From NCBI RefSeq assembly GCF_009857475.1, contig NZ_WWCJ01000005.1, positions 248,001 to 312,000 of the forward strand: a stretch of DNA of 64,000 nucleotides, written 5' to 3'. The notes below the pieces were generated by a model. The model saw nothing but the letters and a program-made list of their open reading frames with translations. It did not search any database and was not told where the DNA came from. The first letter of the stretch is position 1. The number at the start of each line of letters is the position of its first letter. Shown piece after piece: positions 35,051 through 44,064 of the stretch. The DNA is from Pseudoduganella guangdongensis. Lineage in GTDB: Bacteria; Pseudomonadota; Gammaproteobacteria; Burkholderiales; Burkholderiaceae_D. The translations under genes and the position numbers were made by a program.

Positions 35051-35061
35051 TGAGAACTACG

Positions 35062-35808
35062 ATGTCCAAGAACAAAATGATTTTCGGCTTCCACGCCGTG
35101 ACCTCGCGCCTGCGCCACGAAGCTTCCAGCGTTGAAGAGATCTTCTTCGACCATGCCCGTGATGACCGCCGCATGAAAGACCTGATCGCCAACGCGAAAG
35201 CGGCCGGCGTGCGCGTGATGCCGGTGGAATCCGAGCGCCTCGACAAGATCGTCGGCACCCGCCGCCACCAGGGTGTGATCGCGTTCGCGTCGCAGCTGTC
35301 GCTGGCGCGCAACCTGGACGAGCTGCTGGATATGGTGGAAGGCCCGCCGCTGCTGCTGGTATTGGACGGCATTACCGATCCGCACAACCTGGGCGCCTGC
35401 CTGCGCGTGGCCGACGGCGCCGGCGCGCATGCGGTGATCGCTCCGAAGGATCGTTCGGTGGGCTTGAATGCTACCGCTGCCAAGGTGGCGTCGGGCGCGG
35501 CGGAGTCGGTGCCGTTCATTACCGTGACCAACCTGGCGCGCACCCTGCGCGAGCTGAAGGAGCGCGATATCTGGCTGATCGGTACGTCCGACGACGGCGA
35601 CAAGACCTTGTACGAAGGCGATTACTCGGGCCCGACCGCGATTGTCATGGGTTCGGAAGGCGAGGGCATGCGCCGCCTGACGCGCGAAACCTGCGACGTG
35701 CTGGTGTCGATTCCGATGTTTGGCTCCGTTGAATCGCTGAACGTTTCCGTTGCATCCGGCGTCTGTCTGTACGAGGCGCGCCGCCAGCGGATTGCCAAGG
35801 AAGGCTGA
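35062..35808 (+). CDS. rlmB: 23S rRNA (guanosine-2251-2'-O)-methyltransferase
   Basis: The product is 248 residues from ATG 35062. It has an N-terminal L30e-like substrate-binding domain (about 1-75) and a C-terminal SPOUT methyltransferase knot. The three SPOUT motifs are present: [15 protein letters not shown] (about 100-114), VMGSEGEGM and [18 protein letters not shown]. RlmB methylates G2251 in the P-loop of 23S rRNA. A family C palindrome abuts its stop codon. Confidence 0.96.
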   Translation: MSKNKMIFGFHAVTSRLRHEASSVEEIFFDHARDDRRMKDLIANAKAAGVRVMPVESERLDKIVGTRRHQGVIAFASQLSLARNLDELLDMVEGPPLLLVLDGITDPHNLGACLRVADGAGAHAVIAPKDRSVGLNATAAKVASGAAESVPFITVTNLARTLRELKERDIWLIGTSDDGDKTLYEGDYSGPTAIVMGSEGEGMRRLTRETCDVLVSIPMFGSVESLNVSVASGVCLYEARRQRIAKEG

Positions 35809-35845
35809 ACCCGGTAAACCAGGGTCAGACCCAAGGGTCTGACCC
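35808..35845. repeat. REP-like palindrome, family C, copy 1
   Basis: AACCCGGTAAACCA is followed by an 11-bp perfect inverted repeat GGGTCAGACCC / GGGTCTGACCC with a 2-nt loop (35822-35845). It begins at the A of the rlmB stop codon. A longer relative at 48757-48854 begins with the same AACCCGGTAAA directly after nrdJ. Confidence 0.7.
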
Positions 35846-35916
35846 GCGCCGTGCCGCCTGCATCCCCCGCCCGGATGCGCTATGATAGTTCCCCAACCAA
35901 CTCCCCCAGCACCACC

Positions 35917-36657
35917 ATGTTCCACCACCTCCGTGACGATATCCGCAGCATCATCGAGCGCGACCCCGCAGCTCGTAACGGCTGGGAGGTGCTGACCTGT
36001 TACCCCGGCCTGCAAGCGATCGTCATGCACCGCTGGGCGCACTGGTGCTGGACGCATGGCCTGAAATGGCTGGGCCGCTTCATTTCCTACCTGGCCCGCA
36101 TCATCACCGGCATCGAGATCCACCCCGGCGCCATGATTGGCCGCCGCGTCTTCATCGACCACGGCTTCGGCGTCGTGATCGGTGAAACCGCGCAGGTCGG
36201 CGACGACTGCACCATCTACCAGGGCGTGACCCTCGGCGGCACCTCGCTGCACGCCGGCGCCAAGCGCCACCCCACGCTGGAGCGCGGCGTCATCATCGGC
36301 GCCGGCGCCAAGGTGCTGGGCGGCTTCACCGTCGGCGAGTACGCCAAGGTCGGCTCCAATGCCGTGGTGATCAAACCCGTCCCCGCAGGCGCCACCGCCG
36401 TCGGCAACCCGGCCCACCTGGTACAAAAGGACCACGCCCCGTCGCCCGCCTCGCACCTGTTCTCCGCCTACGGCGTGACCGCGAACGGCGACGACCCGCT
36501 ATCCAAAGCCCTGCATAGCCTGATCGCCCACGCGGTCGTGCAGGAGCAGCAAATCGAACGCCTGTCGGCAGCCATGAAGGCGGCGGGTTTATCCTGTCCG
36601 GACCTCAAAGCCTGCGACAAGCTCGATACCGCAGAACTCAACAAACTGGTCGAATAA
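35917..36657 (+). CDS. cysE: Serine O-acetyltransferase
   Basis: CysE acetylates serine with acetyl-CoA, the committed step of cysteine synthesis. The product is 246 residues from ATG 35917 (MFHHLRDDI is the usual start of this short form). It has an N-terminal helical region and a left-handed beta-helix of hexapeptide repeats (IHPGAMIGRRVFIDHGFG, VIIGAGAKVLGG), with the active-site GVTLGGTS. A C-terminal extension of about 75 residues follows the helix. yceH starts 9 nt after it, so the two are probably cotranscribed. Confidence 0.95.
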   Translation: MFHHLRDDIRSIIERDPAARNGWEVLTCYPGLQAIVMHRWAHWCWTHGLKWLGRFISYLARIITGIEIHPGAMIGRRVFIDHGFGVVIGETAQVGDDCTIYQGVTLGGTSLHAGAKRHPTLERGVIIGAGAKVLGGFTVGEYAKVGSNAVVIKPVPAGATAVGNPAHLVQKDHAPSPASHLFSAYGVTANGDDPLSKALHSLIAHAVVQEQQIERLSAAMKAAGLSCPDLKACDKLDTAELNKLVE

Positions 36658-36666
36658 GGAAAAAAA

Positions 36667-37347
36667 ATGGACGACATTCTGGACCCGTTTGAAATCCGCG
36701 TACTCGCGGTACTGGCCGAAAAAGAAGGCCTGACGCCGGATAACTATCCGCTGTCCCTCAACGCCCTGACCAACGGCTGCAACCAGCTCTCCAGCCGCGA
36801 GCCCGTGATGCAGATCAGCGAAGACACCGTGGCCGACGTGCTGGCCCGCCTGGGCGAGCGCAAGCTGGTTTCCACCGTCAGCCAATCCGGCGCGCGCGTG
36901 GTCAAGTACGAGCACCGCATGCGCATGAAGTGGACGCTGGAACAGGACAAGCTGGCCGTGCTCACCATCCTCATGCTGCGCGGCCCGCAGACCGCAGGCG
37001 AGATCCGCACCCGCACCGGCCGCATGCACGAATTCAAATCCGTGGCCGACGTGGAAGCAGCGCTGCAGTTCCTGATCGACAAATACCCGCCGCTGGTGGC
37101 CAAGCTGCCGTTGGCGCCAGGCTCGCGCGAACCGCGTTACGGCCACCTGTTGGGCGGTGAAGATGCCCTGGCACGGGACGCCACCGCAGGCGCTTTCGGC
37201 GGCGCCGCTGGCGGTGCGGGCGAGGGCGCTGGCAGCGGTTCGCGCGCCGACCGTGTCGCAGCCCTGGAGCAGGAAGTCGCCTCGCTGCGCGAAGAAGTGG
37301 CCGCACTGGCCGCCCAAGTCGCCGAACTGCGCGCTGTAATCGAGTAG
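36667..37347 (+). CDS. yceH: YceH family protein (UPF0502/DUF480)
   Basis: The 226-residue protein has the DUF480 tandem winged-helix fold (LDPFEIRVLAVLAEKE at 6-21, SREPVMQIS near 44, GRMHEF near 118). A Gly/Ala-rich linker (about 172-195) leads into a C-terminal coiled coil (VAALEQEVASLREEVAALAAQ). E. coli YceH is poorly characterised and may bind DNA. It follows cysE by 9 nt. Confidence 0.88.
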   Translation: MDDILDPFEIRVLAVLAEKEGLTPDNYPLSLNALTNGCNQLSSREPVMQISEDTVADVLARLGERKLVSTVSQSGARVVKYEHRMRMKWTLEQDKLAVLTILMLRGPQTAGEIRTRTGRMHEFKSVADVEAALQFLIDKYPPLVAKLPLAPGSREPRYGHLLGGEDALARDATAGAFGGAAGGAGEGAGSGSRADRVAALEQEVASLREEVAALAAQVAELRAVIE

Positions 37348-37406
37348 CAGTAGCTGTTGTGAGAATCCGCCATATTCAACTGGATTGATTGTGGCGGCCC
37401 CGAGGG

Positions 37407-37431
37407 GTTGTTATGCTTGACCCATAACAAC
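37407..37431. promoter_or_regulatory. Inverted repeat upstream of the chemoreceptor gene
   Basis: GTTGTTATG and CATAACAAC are perfect 9-bp arms around a 7-nt loop, 20 nt before the chemoreceptor start. It could be an operator or a leader hairpin. Confidence 0.45.
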
Positions 37432-37451
37432 TAACGCCTTGGGGAGTATGA

Positions 37452-39338
37452 ATGGAACTGCTGCGCCGCTTGTCCATCCGGCACAAACTTCTTCTCAGCA
37501 TGGGCCTGTGCCTGCTGCTGTTCATCGTCATCTCATCCACCCTCAGCATCATGAAGACCAGCCAGGCCGCGCGCGAACGCGTGCTGCGGCAGGAGCTTCC
37601 CGCGCAGGTGGCCGCCATCCGCAACGACGTGCTGCGCCAGATCGCCACCCCGCTGGCGGTATCGCAATCGCTGGCCAACAACACCTTTATCGGCGCATGG
37701 GAAGACGCCGGCGTGCCGGATGAAGGCGTGGCAGCATGGACCGCCCAGGCCAAAGAACTCAAGACCAAGAATAATGCCGCCACCGTGTTCTGGGTTTCCC
37801 GCGCCACCGGCAAGTACTTCACCGACAAAGGCTACGACCGCACCCTGAACGAAAAGGCCGCCAGCGACCAGTGGTTCTATGGCTTCCTGTCCGGCAGCGC
37901 GCAATACCAGCTCGACATCGACAAAGACGTCAGCGCCGACTCCTATATGTTGTTCATCAACACCCGCGTGCAAACCGCAGGTGGCAAGCTGGCCGCCGCC
38001 GGCCTTGGCCTGTCAGTGAACGCACTGGCCGAAGCAGTGCGCAACTACAAGCTCGGACAGTCCGGCTACGTCTACCTGGTGCGCGCCAACGGCATGGTCC
38101 TGATCCACCGCGACCCCAAACTGGTGGATGGCAAACACGCCCTGGCCGAGCTGCCCGGCATGTCGCCCGCGCTGGCCAAACGCCTGCTTGGCAGCGAAGC
38201 CTTCGTCGCCGACAGCTTCAAGGACGGCGAAGGCGAGCAACTGGTGGCATCCTCCTTCATCCCCGAGCTCAACGCCTACCTGGTGGCGCAAGTACCAGAA
38301 GCCGAAGTCCTGGCCGGCATCGCGCGCGGCGCCGCCATGACATCGCTGATTGCCGCCATCCTCGGCGGCGGCATCGGCATGCTCGCCATCTTCGTCATTG
38401 CCCGCGCCATCGCAGCCCCGGTCGCGCAAGCCGCCGAACTGCTGGAAGACATCGCGCGCGGCGGCGGCGACCTGACGCGCCGCATGCCGGTGCAATCGCA
38501 AGACGAAATCGGCGCCCTGGCCGGCGCCTTCAACAGCTTCGTCGAATCGCTCAACGGCACCATCCTGCGCGTGCGCGACAGCAGCCGCGCCATTGGCGCC
38601 GCCACCGACGACATCGCCAGCGGCAATATGGACTTGTCCGCCCGCACCGAGGCGCAAGCGTCCAACCTGGAGGAAACCGCAGCCGCCATGGAGCAGCTCA
38701 CCTCCACCGTGCATAACAACACCGCCAACGCCGACCAGGCCAATAAGCTGGTCGCCAGTACCGCCGATTCCGCGCGGCGCGGCGGCCAGGTGGTGGAGCA
38801 GGTGGTAGAGAAGATGCAGCTGATCACCGCCAGCTCCAGCAAGATCGCCGACATCATCGGCGTGATCGACGGCATCGCCTTCCAGACCAACATCCTCGCG
38901 CTGAACGCCGCCGTCGAAGCAGCGCGCGCCGGCGAACAAGGGCGCGGCTTCGCCGTCGTCGCCAGCGAAGTACGCAACCTGGCCCAACGCAGCGCCGCCG
39001 CAGCGAAAGAGATCAAAGAGCTGATCACCGAATCGGTGCAGCAAGTCGCCGACGGCGGCAAGCTCGCCGATTCCGCCGGCGCCGCCATGCAGGACATCGT
39101 CAAATCGGTGCAGAACGTCGCCGGCCTGATGAGCGAAATCGCCAGCGCAAGCCAGGAGCAAAGCCTCGGCATCGACCAGGTCAACCAAGCCGTCACGCAA
39201 ATGGACAACACCACGCAGCAGAACGCCGCGCTGGTCGAACAAGCCGCCGCCGCCGCCCAGTCCCTGAGCGAACAGGCTGCACGTCTGGAAGAAGTGGTCG
39301 GCCTGTTCAAGCTCGACGCCACGCTCAAAATTCGCTAA
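37452..39338 (+). CDS. Methyl-accepting chemotaxis protein with Cache sensor
   Basis: The 628-residue receptor has a first membrane helix (about 13-33), a periplasmic double-Cache-like sensor (about 40-285, with the [18 protein letters not shown] segment), a second helix (about 293-317) and a HAMP domain (about 318-370). A methylation/signalling coiled coil with the conserved hairpin tip ([20 protein letters not shown]) follows. It lacks a C-terminal CheR-binding pentapeptide. The Cache domain suggests detection of small organic acids or amino acids; the ligand is unknown. Confidence 0.95.
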   Translation: MELLRRLSIRHKLLLSMGLCLLLFIVISSTLSIMKTSQAARERVLRQELPAQVAAIRNDVLRQIATPLAVSQSLANNTFIGAWEDAGVPDEGVAAWTAQAKELKTKNNAATVFWVSRATGKYFTDKGYDRTLNEKAASDQWFYGFLSGSAQYQLDIDKDVSADSYMLFINTRVQTAGGKLAAAGLGLSVNALAEAVRNYKLGQSGYVYLVRANGMVLIHRDPKLVDGKHALAELPGMSPALAKRLLGSEAFVADSFKDGEGEQLVASSFIPELNAYLVAQVPEAEVLAGIARGAAMTSLIAAILGGGIGMLAIFVIARAIAAPVAQAAELLEDIARGGGDLTRRMPVQSQDEIGALAGAFNSFVESLNGTILRVRDSSRAIGAATDDIASGNMDLSARTEAQASNLEETAAAMEQLTSTVHNNTANADQANKLVASTADSARRGGQVVEQVVEKMQLITASSSKIADIIGVIDGIAFQTNILALNAAVEAARAGEQGRGFAVVASEVRNLAQRSAAAAKEIKELITESVQQVADGGKLADSAGAAMQDIVKSVQNVAGLMSEIASASQEQSLGIDQVNQAVTQMDNTTQQNAALVEQAAAAAQSLSEQAARLEEVVGLFKLDATLKIR

Positions 39339-39352
39339 AGGGGAGGCCGCAT

Positions 39353-40162
39353 ATGAAGCACTTCACCACGACCGTCACCGCAGCCTTGCTGACCCTCGGC
39401 ACCGCGCAACCAGCCCAGGCGCTGGACTGGATGGACAACACCGTCGGCTACCGCTTCGGCACCCGCTTCGCCGAGCCGTACAACCCGCAGGACATCCGCA
39501 AGCACATCGTCAACCTGACGCACGCCAGCGGCCACGCCTACGGCAGCAACTACATGAATCTCGACATCCTGAAGTCCGACCGCAAGGACGACAGTGCGAC
39601 CGAGGCCTACCTGCTATACCGCCACACCTGGGATATCGGCAAGCTGAGTGGCAAAGAGTTCAAAGGCGCAGGCATGCGCGGCCTGGGCCTGACCGCAGGC
39701 TTCGACTGGAACCACAAGAACGACAAAGGCTACGCCTCGCGCAAGCAGATGCTGGTGGCCGGCCCGACCTTGATGGTGGACGTCCCCGGCTTCCTGAATA
39801 TCAGCCTGCTCGCGCTATGGGAAAGCAACAACCCGATCGGCGTGCCCAAGCGCTACCGCTACGACACGCACGCCATGCTGAACGCCGCCTGGGGCATCCC
39901 GCTGGGCAGCGGCTGGTCGTTTGAAGGCTATGTGAACTACATCGGCAGCAAAGGCCGCAACGAATTCGGCGGCCCCACCGCCCCCGAGACCAACCTCGAC
40001 ATGCAGTTGATGTACGACCTGAGCACCGCCGCCGGCTTAAAGCCCGGCAAGCTAAAGGCCGGCATCGAATACCAATACTGGCGCAACAAATTCGGCAACC
40101 CCTCGAACGTGCCCGGCAGCCTCGCCCAAACCCCCATGATCCGCGCCGAGTACCACTTCTGA
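39353..40162 (+). CDS. Outer-membrane beta-barrel protein (Tsx-like)
   Basis: The 269-residue precursor has a signal peptide (about 1-23, ending AQA) and alternating beta-strand segments, and ends in an aromatic-rich AEYHF, the C-terminal signal of outer-membrane barrels. The opening DWMDNTVGYRFGTRF and the general plan resemble nucleoside-channel Tsx or outer-envelope proteins, but this is only a family-level guess. It lies 14 nt after the chemoreceptor and may be coexpressed. Confidence 0.7.
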   Translation: MKHFTTTVTAALLTLGTAQPAQALDWMDNTVGYRFGTRFAEPYNPQDIRKHIVNLTHASGHAYGSNYMNLDILKSDRKDDSATEAYLLYRHTWDIGKLSGKEFKGAGMRGLGLTAGFDWNHKNDKGYASRKQMLVAGPTLMVDVPGFLNISLLALWESNNPIGVPKRYRYDTHAMLNAAWGIPLGSGWSFEGYVNYIGSKGRNEFGGPTAPETNLDMQLMYDLSTAAGLKPGKLKAGIEYQYWRNKFGNPSNVPGSLAQTPMIRAEYHF

Positions 40163-40167
40163 CAAAA

Positions 40168-40307
40168 AAACCGGTGCCAGGTCTGTCATTCGGACAGCTA
40201 GCGCTAGCATTTGATCTTTCTCAATACGCGAGAGTCGACGATTTCGCGTATTGAGAAATATCAAAGATTGGTCTCGAGTGTCCGAATGACAGACCTGGCA
40301 CCGGTTT
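40168..40307. repeat. REP-like palindromic element, family A, copy 2 (140 bp)
   Basis: It is the same length as copy 1 at 7800-7939, with the same outer arms. The inner hairpin stem differs (CTCAATACGCGA / TCGCGTATTGAG) but is still fully paired, that is, with compensatory changes. It begins 5 nt after the stop of the outer-membrane protein gene. Confidence 0.85.
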
Positions 40308-40330
40308 GGCGCCGGTTTGGGTGCGGTTTT

Positions 40331-40366
40331 GAGAAAAACAAAGCCCGCTGATGGGCGGGCTTTGTC
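40331..40366 (-). terminator. Terminator after the ABC transporter operon
   Basis: ACAAAGCCCGC (40338-40348) pairs with GCGGGCTTTGT (40355-40365). On the minus strand it is followed by TTTTTC. It lies 17 nt past the permease stop. Confidence 0.88.
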
Positions 40367-40381
40367 GTTTGCGGCCTGAGC

Positions 40382-41347
40382 TTAGTTCTCTTCGCGCCAG
40401 CGGCGCAGATAGATGGCGGCGGCGATCATTGCGACGCCGGCGGCAACGCCGATCCACAACGTCGGGCTGGCCAGGGAGGCGTAGGCTTCGTTGTAGAAGG
40501 CGGCTACTTGGCTCGCTGGCGGCACGTCGCCGCGGTCGGCTTGCGCCATTGCCTGGCGGGCACCTTGGTCGAAGATCATCCAGTTGCCCGGCAGGACGCT
40601 GCCCAGCAGGCGCAGCACCACTTGCGTGAAGTACCATTCGATGTTGAGACCCAGCTTGAAGCCGGCGTTGGCCCAGGCCAGCAGGGCGCCGCTCATCAGT
40701 GGTGCGCCGACCGCCCACAGGAACACTTTGCTGCGTGCCCAGCTCGATACCATCAGCAGCCAGCCCACCGTCGGCAATGCCCACAGCAGGTAGATCGGGA
40801 TCAGCGACAGCATGCGGAATGGGCTGAGCCAGAACGAGGTGGCGGAGATCAGGTCGCTGAAAATGTTCAAGCCATGGAAGGTGAGGGCGATTGAGCCCAT
40901 CAGCATGATGGCGAACGAGGCGATGAAGCCGATCACGGCGACGATCAGCGGTGCTGCCACCAGCGCCATGACAACCTTGGACAGCACGGTCTCGGTATCC
41001 GACACCGGCAGCGATTTCCAGAACAGGATGCTGCGGTCGCGGCGGTCGTCATGCAGGGCGCCCAGGCAGTAGAAGAAGATCAGGAACGCCATCAGGATGT
41101 ACAGCGGCGTTGCCACCATCGGGAAGGCGGCGCCAAACGCGTTGGCCAGGTCGTGCCGTTCGATGGTGGTCATCTCGTGGAAGCGCGCAATCTTTTCGCC
41201 GTCGATCTGCAGGTTCATGTTCATGCCAAAGGCGACCATCACGCCGGAGAACAGCACCATCAGGCTGCCCACAATGGCGGGGGCCCAGAACAGCATGCCC
41301 TTGTTTTCCCAGTATTCGCGCTGGATCAGCCATTTCATCGTATTCAT
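40382..41347 (-). CDS. ABC-2 type transporter permease
   Basis: The 321-residue protein has about six membrane helices and an extracytoplasmic loop between the first two (about 40-115). It lies downstream of, and overlaps by 4 bp, the ATPase gene, so the two form one transporter. Together with a YtrA-type GntR repressor the set resembles YtrABC-like systems that respond to cell-wall-active compounds. The substrate is unknown. Confidence 0.85.
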   Translation of the reverse strand: MNTMKWLIQREYWENKGMLFWAPAIVGSLMVLFSGVMVAFGMNMNLQIDGEKIARFHEMTTIERHDLANAFGAAFPMVATPLYILMAFLIFFYCLGALHDDRRDRSILFWKSLPVSDTETVLSKVVMALVAAPLIVAVIGFIASFAIMLMGSIALTFHGLNIFSDLISATSFWLSPFRMLSLIPIYLLWALPTVGWLLMVSSWARSKVFLWAVGAPLMSGALLAWANAGFKLGLNIEWYFTQVVLRLLGSVLPGNWMIFDQGARQAMAQADRGDVPPASQVAAFYNEAYASLASPTLWIGVAAGVAMIAAAIYLRRWREEN

Positions 41348-42201
41348 TCGTATTGTCCTTTCATGCTGGCGACGAACAGGTCGGCCACGCTTGGGGTGCG
41401 GGTTTCGCCGAACGTTTCGAGCTGTTTGCGCGAGACGCCGTCGAACAGCATCACGGCCTTGCCGAACACGGTGCGCTGGTGCAGGGGCTGCAGGGCGCTG
41501 GCGGCGGTCATGTATTCAGGCTGCACCATCACTTCTGTGTAGCGGTCGCCGATTTCGTCCATCGAGGCGGCCAGGGTGATCTTGCCGTCGCGGATGAACA
41601 TCAGGTCGGTCAGGATGTTCTCGACTTCCTCGATCTGGTGCGTGGTGATGAGGATGGTCTTGTTTTCGTCGAAGTAGTCTTCCAGCAGTTGGTGGTAGAA
41701 CTGCTTGCGGTACAGGATGTCCAGGCCGAGGGTCGGTTCGTCCAGCACCAGCAGCTTGGCGTCGATCGCCATGACCAGCGCCAGGTGCAGTTGCACGATC
41801 ATGCCCTTGGACATGGCCTTGACCTTCATGTTCGGCTCAAGCTTGGTGTTGGCGATGTACTTTTCGGCACGCTCGCGGTTGAAGCGCGGGTGCACCCCTT
41901 CGCAGAAGGCGATGGCGTCTTTCACCTTCAGCCAGCGCGGCAAGATGGCGACGTCGGCGATGAAGCAGACGTCCTTCATCAGTTCATCGCGTTGCTGGCG
42001 CGGGTCGAGGCCGAGCACATTCAGCTCGCCGTCGAAGCGCGACAGGCCGAGGATGGCTTTCAGGGTGGTGGTCTTGCCCGAACCGTTGGGGCCGATCAGG
42101 CCCACGATGCGGCCCGCCTGGATCTCAAAGCTGGCATCGTCCAGCGCTTTAGTGCTGCCGAAACTTTTGCTCAGGTGTTTGGCGGTGATGATGGCTGTCA
42201 T
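41344..42201 (-). CDS. ABC transporter ATP-binding protein
   Basis: The 285-residue ATPase has Walker A GPNGSGKT near 37-44, a non-canonical signature MSKGMIVQL in place of LSGGQ, Walker B LLVLDEPTLGLD and an H-loop TTHQIEE. A C-terminal extension of about 70 residues follows the H-loop. It overlaps both neighbours by 4 bp, giving a tightly coupled gntR-ATPase-permease operon. Confidence 0.92.
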   Translation of the reverse strand: MTAIITAKHLSKSFGSTKALDDASFEIQAGRIVGLIGPNGSGKTTTLKAILGLSRFDGELNVLGLDPRQQRDELMKDVCFIADVAILPRWLKVKDAIAFCEGVHPRFNRERAEKYIANTKLEPNMKVKAMSKGMIVQLHLALVMAIDAKLLVLDEPTLGLDILYRKQFYHQLLEDYFDENKTILITTHQIEEVENILTDLMFIRDGKITLAASMDEIGDRYTEVMVQPEYMTAASALQPLHQRTVFGKAVMLFDGVSRKQLETFGETRTPSVADLFVASMKGQYE

Positions 42202-42566
42202 GCCGGGGCTCCTTGTGGCGGCACATTCGTGGCGCGCAGCAGTTGTTCAATGTCCAGGCCCAGGCGGCGGATGCGCTCTACCATTGCGGGCCATTCTTCG
42301 CGTACAAAACGCTCGCGTTCAGAGGACAGCAGTTTATCAACAGCGCCTTCGGTAACGTACATTCCTAATCCCCTTCTTTTTTCAACCAAGGTTTCGTCGA
42401 CCAGCTCCTGGTAGGCGCGGGACACGGTAATCGGATTCAATTGATAGTCGGCCGCGACCTGGCGCACCGAGGGCAGTGCATCGCCGGGCTTGAGCAGGCC
42501 GTCGAGCATCATGCCGACAACCCGCTCTTTCAGCTGCAGGTAGATCGGACGGTTTTCATTCCACAT
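42198..42566 (-). CDS. GntR-family (YtrA subfamily) regulator
   Basis: The 122-residue protein consists of a winged HTH (about 10-75, ALPSVRQVAADYQLNPITVSRAYQELV) and a short C-terminal dimerisation part, as in YtrA regulators. It heads the operon with the ABC transporter and a matching operator lies 38 nt upstream, so autoregulation is likely. Confidence 0.9.
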   Translation of the reverse strand: MWNENRPIYLQLKERVVGMMLDGLLKPGDALPSVRQVAADYQLNPITVSRAYQELVDETLVEKRRGLGMYVTEGAVDKLLSSERERFVREEWPAMVERIRRLGLDIEQLLRATNVPPQGAPA

Positions 42567-42603
42567 ACATCATTTCCTCCAGTGTTGGTGATTTAATGGA
42601 CTG

Positions 42604-42625
42604 GTGTTGTAGTGAACTATAACAC
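42604..42625 (-). promoter_or_regulatory. Operator of the GntR-ABC operon
   Basis: GTGTTGTAG and CTATAACAC form 9-bp arms (one mismatch) around TGAA. The site overlaps a TATAAC-like -10 region upstream of the GntR gene. YtrA-type regulators are known to bind inverted repeats of this kind. Confidence 0.65.
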
Positions 42626-42661
42626 TGATTTGCAGCGCTGCAAGTGGTTTTTTTGCAACTG

Positions 42662-43396
42662 TCAGGTGGCTTGCAGCAGGGTGCGCAGTTGCAGGGCCTG
42701 GCTGGCCTGGGTGCCGGACATGGTGTTGTCGAAGATGACCAGAGCTTGGCCGGGCTGTTCCCCCAGCCAGGCGGCCACCCGTGCCAGGCGTTCGGGCTCG
42801 TAGGGGGAGCGGTAGATGTGCGGGCTGCCGTGCAGGCGCACATAGCTGGCGCCGGCGGCGGTGGCGAGGTAGGGGCCGGCGACGCCGGCCGGGGGATCGG
42901 CGACCACGCGGATCACGTCCAGTTGCCGCAGCAGGGCGGTCGCTTCGTCGGTGAACCAGCTGCCGTGGCGTGCTTCGCACGCCAGTTGCGGCCCACCGGC
43001 CAGGCGCTCTTGCAGGCCGCTGAACAGGGCGGCGGCGGCGGCGGCATCGAAGCGCAGGCTGGGCGGGGTCTGCACCAGCACCCAGCCTAGTTTCAGGCCG
43101 AGCGTGCCTGCCTCGGCGGTGAACTGGTCGAGCTCTGCACCGGCGTTGTGCAGGCGCTTTTCATGCGTGATGCTGCGCGGGAGTTTGACGGCGAAACGGA
43201 AGCCGGCCGGTACGCTGTCGGCCCAGCGGGCGTAGGTTTCCGGGCGGTGAGGGCGGTAGAATGAAGAATTGATTTCGACGGCGTTGAATACGGCGGCGTA
43301 GCGCGCCAGGTTGCTGCCTTCCGCAGCGGGCGGGAAGAGCACCCTGTCCGGGCCGGGCAGCGACCAGCCTGCGATACCAATGGTTACACTCGCCAT
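42662..43396 (-). CDS. DUF72 domain protein (YecE-like)
   Basis: The 244-residue TIM-barrel-like protein has the DUF72 opening (IGIAGWSLPG), then EINSSFYRPHRPETYARW, FRFAVKLPRSITHEKRL and a closing YVRLHGS segment. The family is widespread and has no confirmed biochemical role. It is divergent from the DUF1439 lipoprotein gene, 47 nt away. Confidence 0.88.
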   Translation of the reverse strand: MASVTIGIAGWSLPGPDRVLFPPAAEGSNLARYAAVFNAVEINSSFYRPHRPETYARWADSVPAGFRFAVKLPRSITHEKRLHNAGAELDQFTAEAGTLGLKLGWVLVQTPPSLRFDAAAAAALFSGLQERLAGGPQLACEARHGSWFTDEATALLRQLDVIRVVADPPAGVAGPYLATAAGASYVRLHGSPHIYRSPYEPERLARVAAWLGEQPGQALVIFDNTMSGTQASQALQLRTLLQAT

Positions 43397-43443
43397 GCCT
43401 GATCCTCGCTATAGTCGCAGGCACTATGACACAGGAGCCTAAG

Positions 43444-44034
43444 ATGAACCAACACAGACGCCGTGCCGTGCGCGCGGCTGCCGCCATGGCGCTGCTGGCG
43501 GGGGGCGGTGCGATGGCGCTGCTGTCCGGCTGCGCTACGTTTGCCGGGCCGCGCGATTATGAGGTGCCGCTGTCCAAACTGCAGCGCAATATCGACCAGC
43601 GTTTCCCGCTCGAGCAGCGGGCTTTGGGCCTCTTTGAGTTGCGCTTGCAGCAACCGCGCTTGTCCACGCTGCCGAACGACCGTATCGCCTTGAGCGCGAT
43701 GCTGACGGTCGGTTCGCCGCTGATGCGGCGGCGGTTTTCCGGCAGCCTGTCGCTGTCGGGGCGCTTGAGTATCGACCTTGAGCGCAACGCCGTGATGCTG
43801 GCGGATGCGCGGCTGGATAATTTCACTTTGGATGGCTTGGATGAGCGCACCCAGACGCAGGTGGGCAGCGCGGCGCGCTTGCTGGCAGATACGCTGACGC
43901 GCGATACCGCAATCTACAGCTGGCGGCCGGAAGAGCTGCGCTATGCCGGGGTGCAGTATGTGCCGACGGCGATCCGCACGTCGGCGGATGGCCTCAGTAT
44001 TCACCTGGAACCGGTGCGCGACGCTCGACTATAA
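43444..44034 (+). CDS. DUF1439 lipoprotein
   Basis: The product is 196 residues from ATG 43444, preceded by a GGAG-containing stretch. The N-terminus is basic and hydrophobic with a lipobox LLSGC near residue 29, so it is probably lipid-anchored. The DUF1439 body reads VPLSKLQRNIDQRFPLEQRALGLFELRL-like. Function is unknown. The following genes are in the same direction but separated by small gaps. Confidence 0.82.
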   Translation: MNQHRRRAVRAAAAMALLAGGGAMALLSGCATFAGPRDYEVPLSKLQRNIDQRFPLEQRALGLFELRLQQPRLSTLPNDRIALSAMLTVGSPLMRRRFSGSLSLSGRLSIDLERNAVMLADARLDNFTLDGLDERTQTQVGSAARLLADTLTRDTAIYSWRPEELRYAGVQYVPTAIRTSADGLSIHLEPVRDARL

Positions 44035-44064
44035 TCAAAATACTAATAATTCTGGGGAACGGAA

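Noticed and set aside
43384..44004. Leftward frame opposite the DUF1439 gene
   Set aside because: Arg/Gln-rich shadow frame; the forward gene has a lipobox and a start with a ribosome-binding site.
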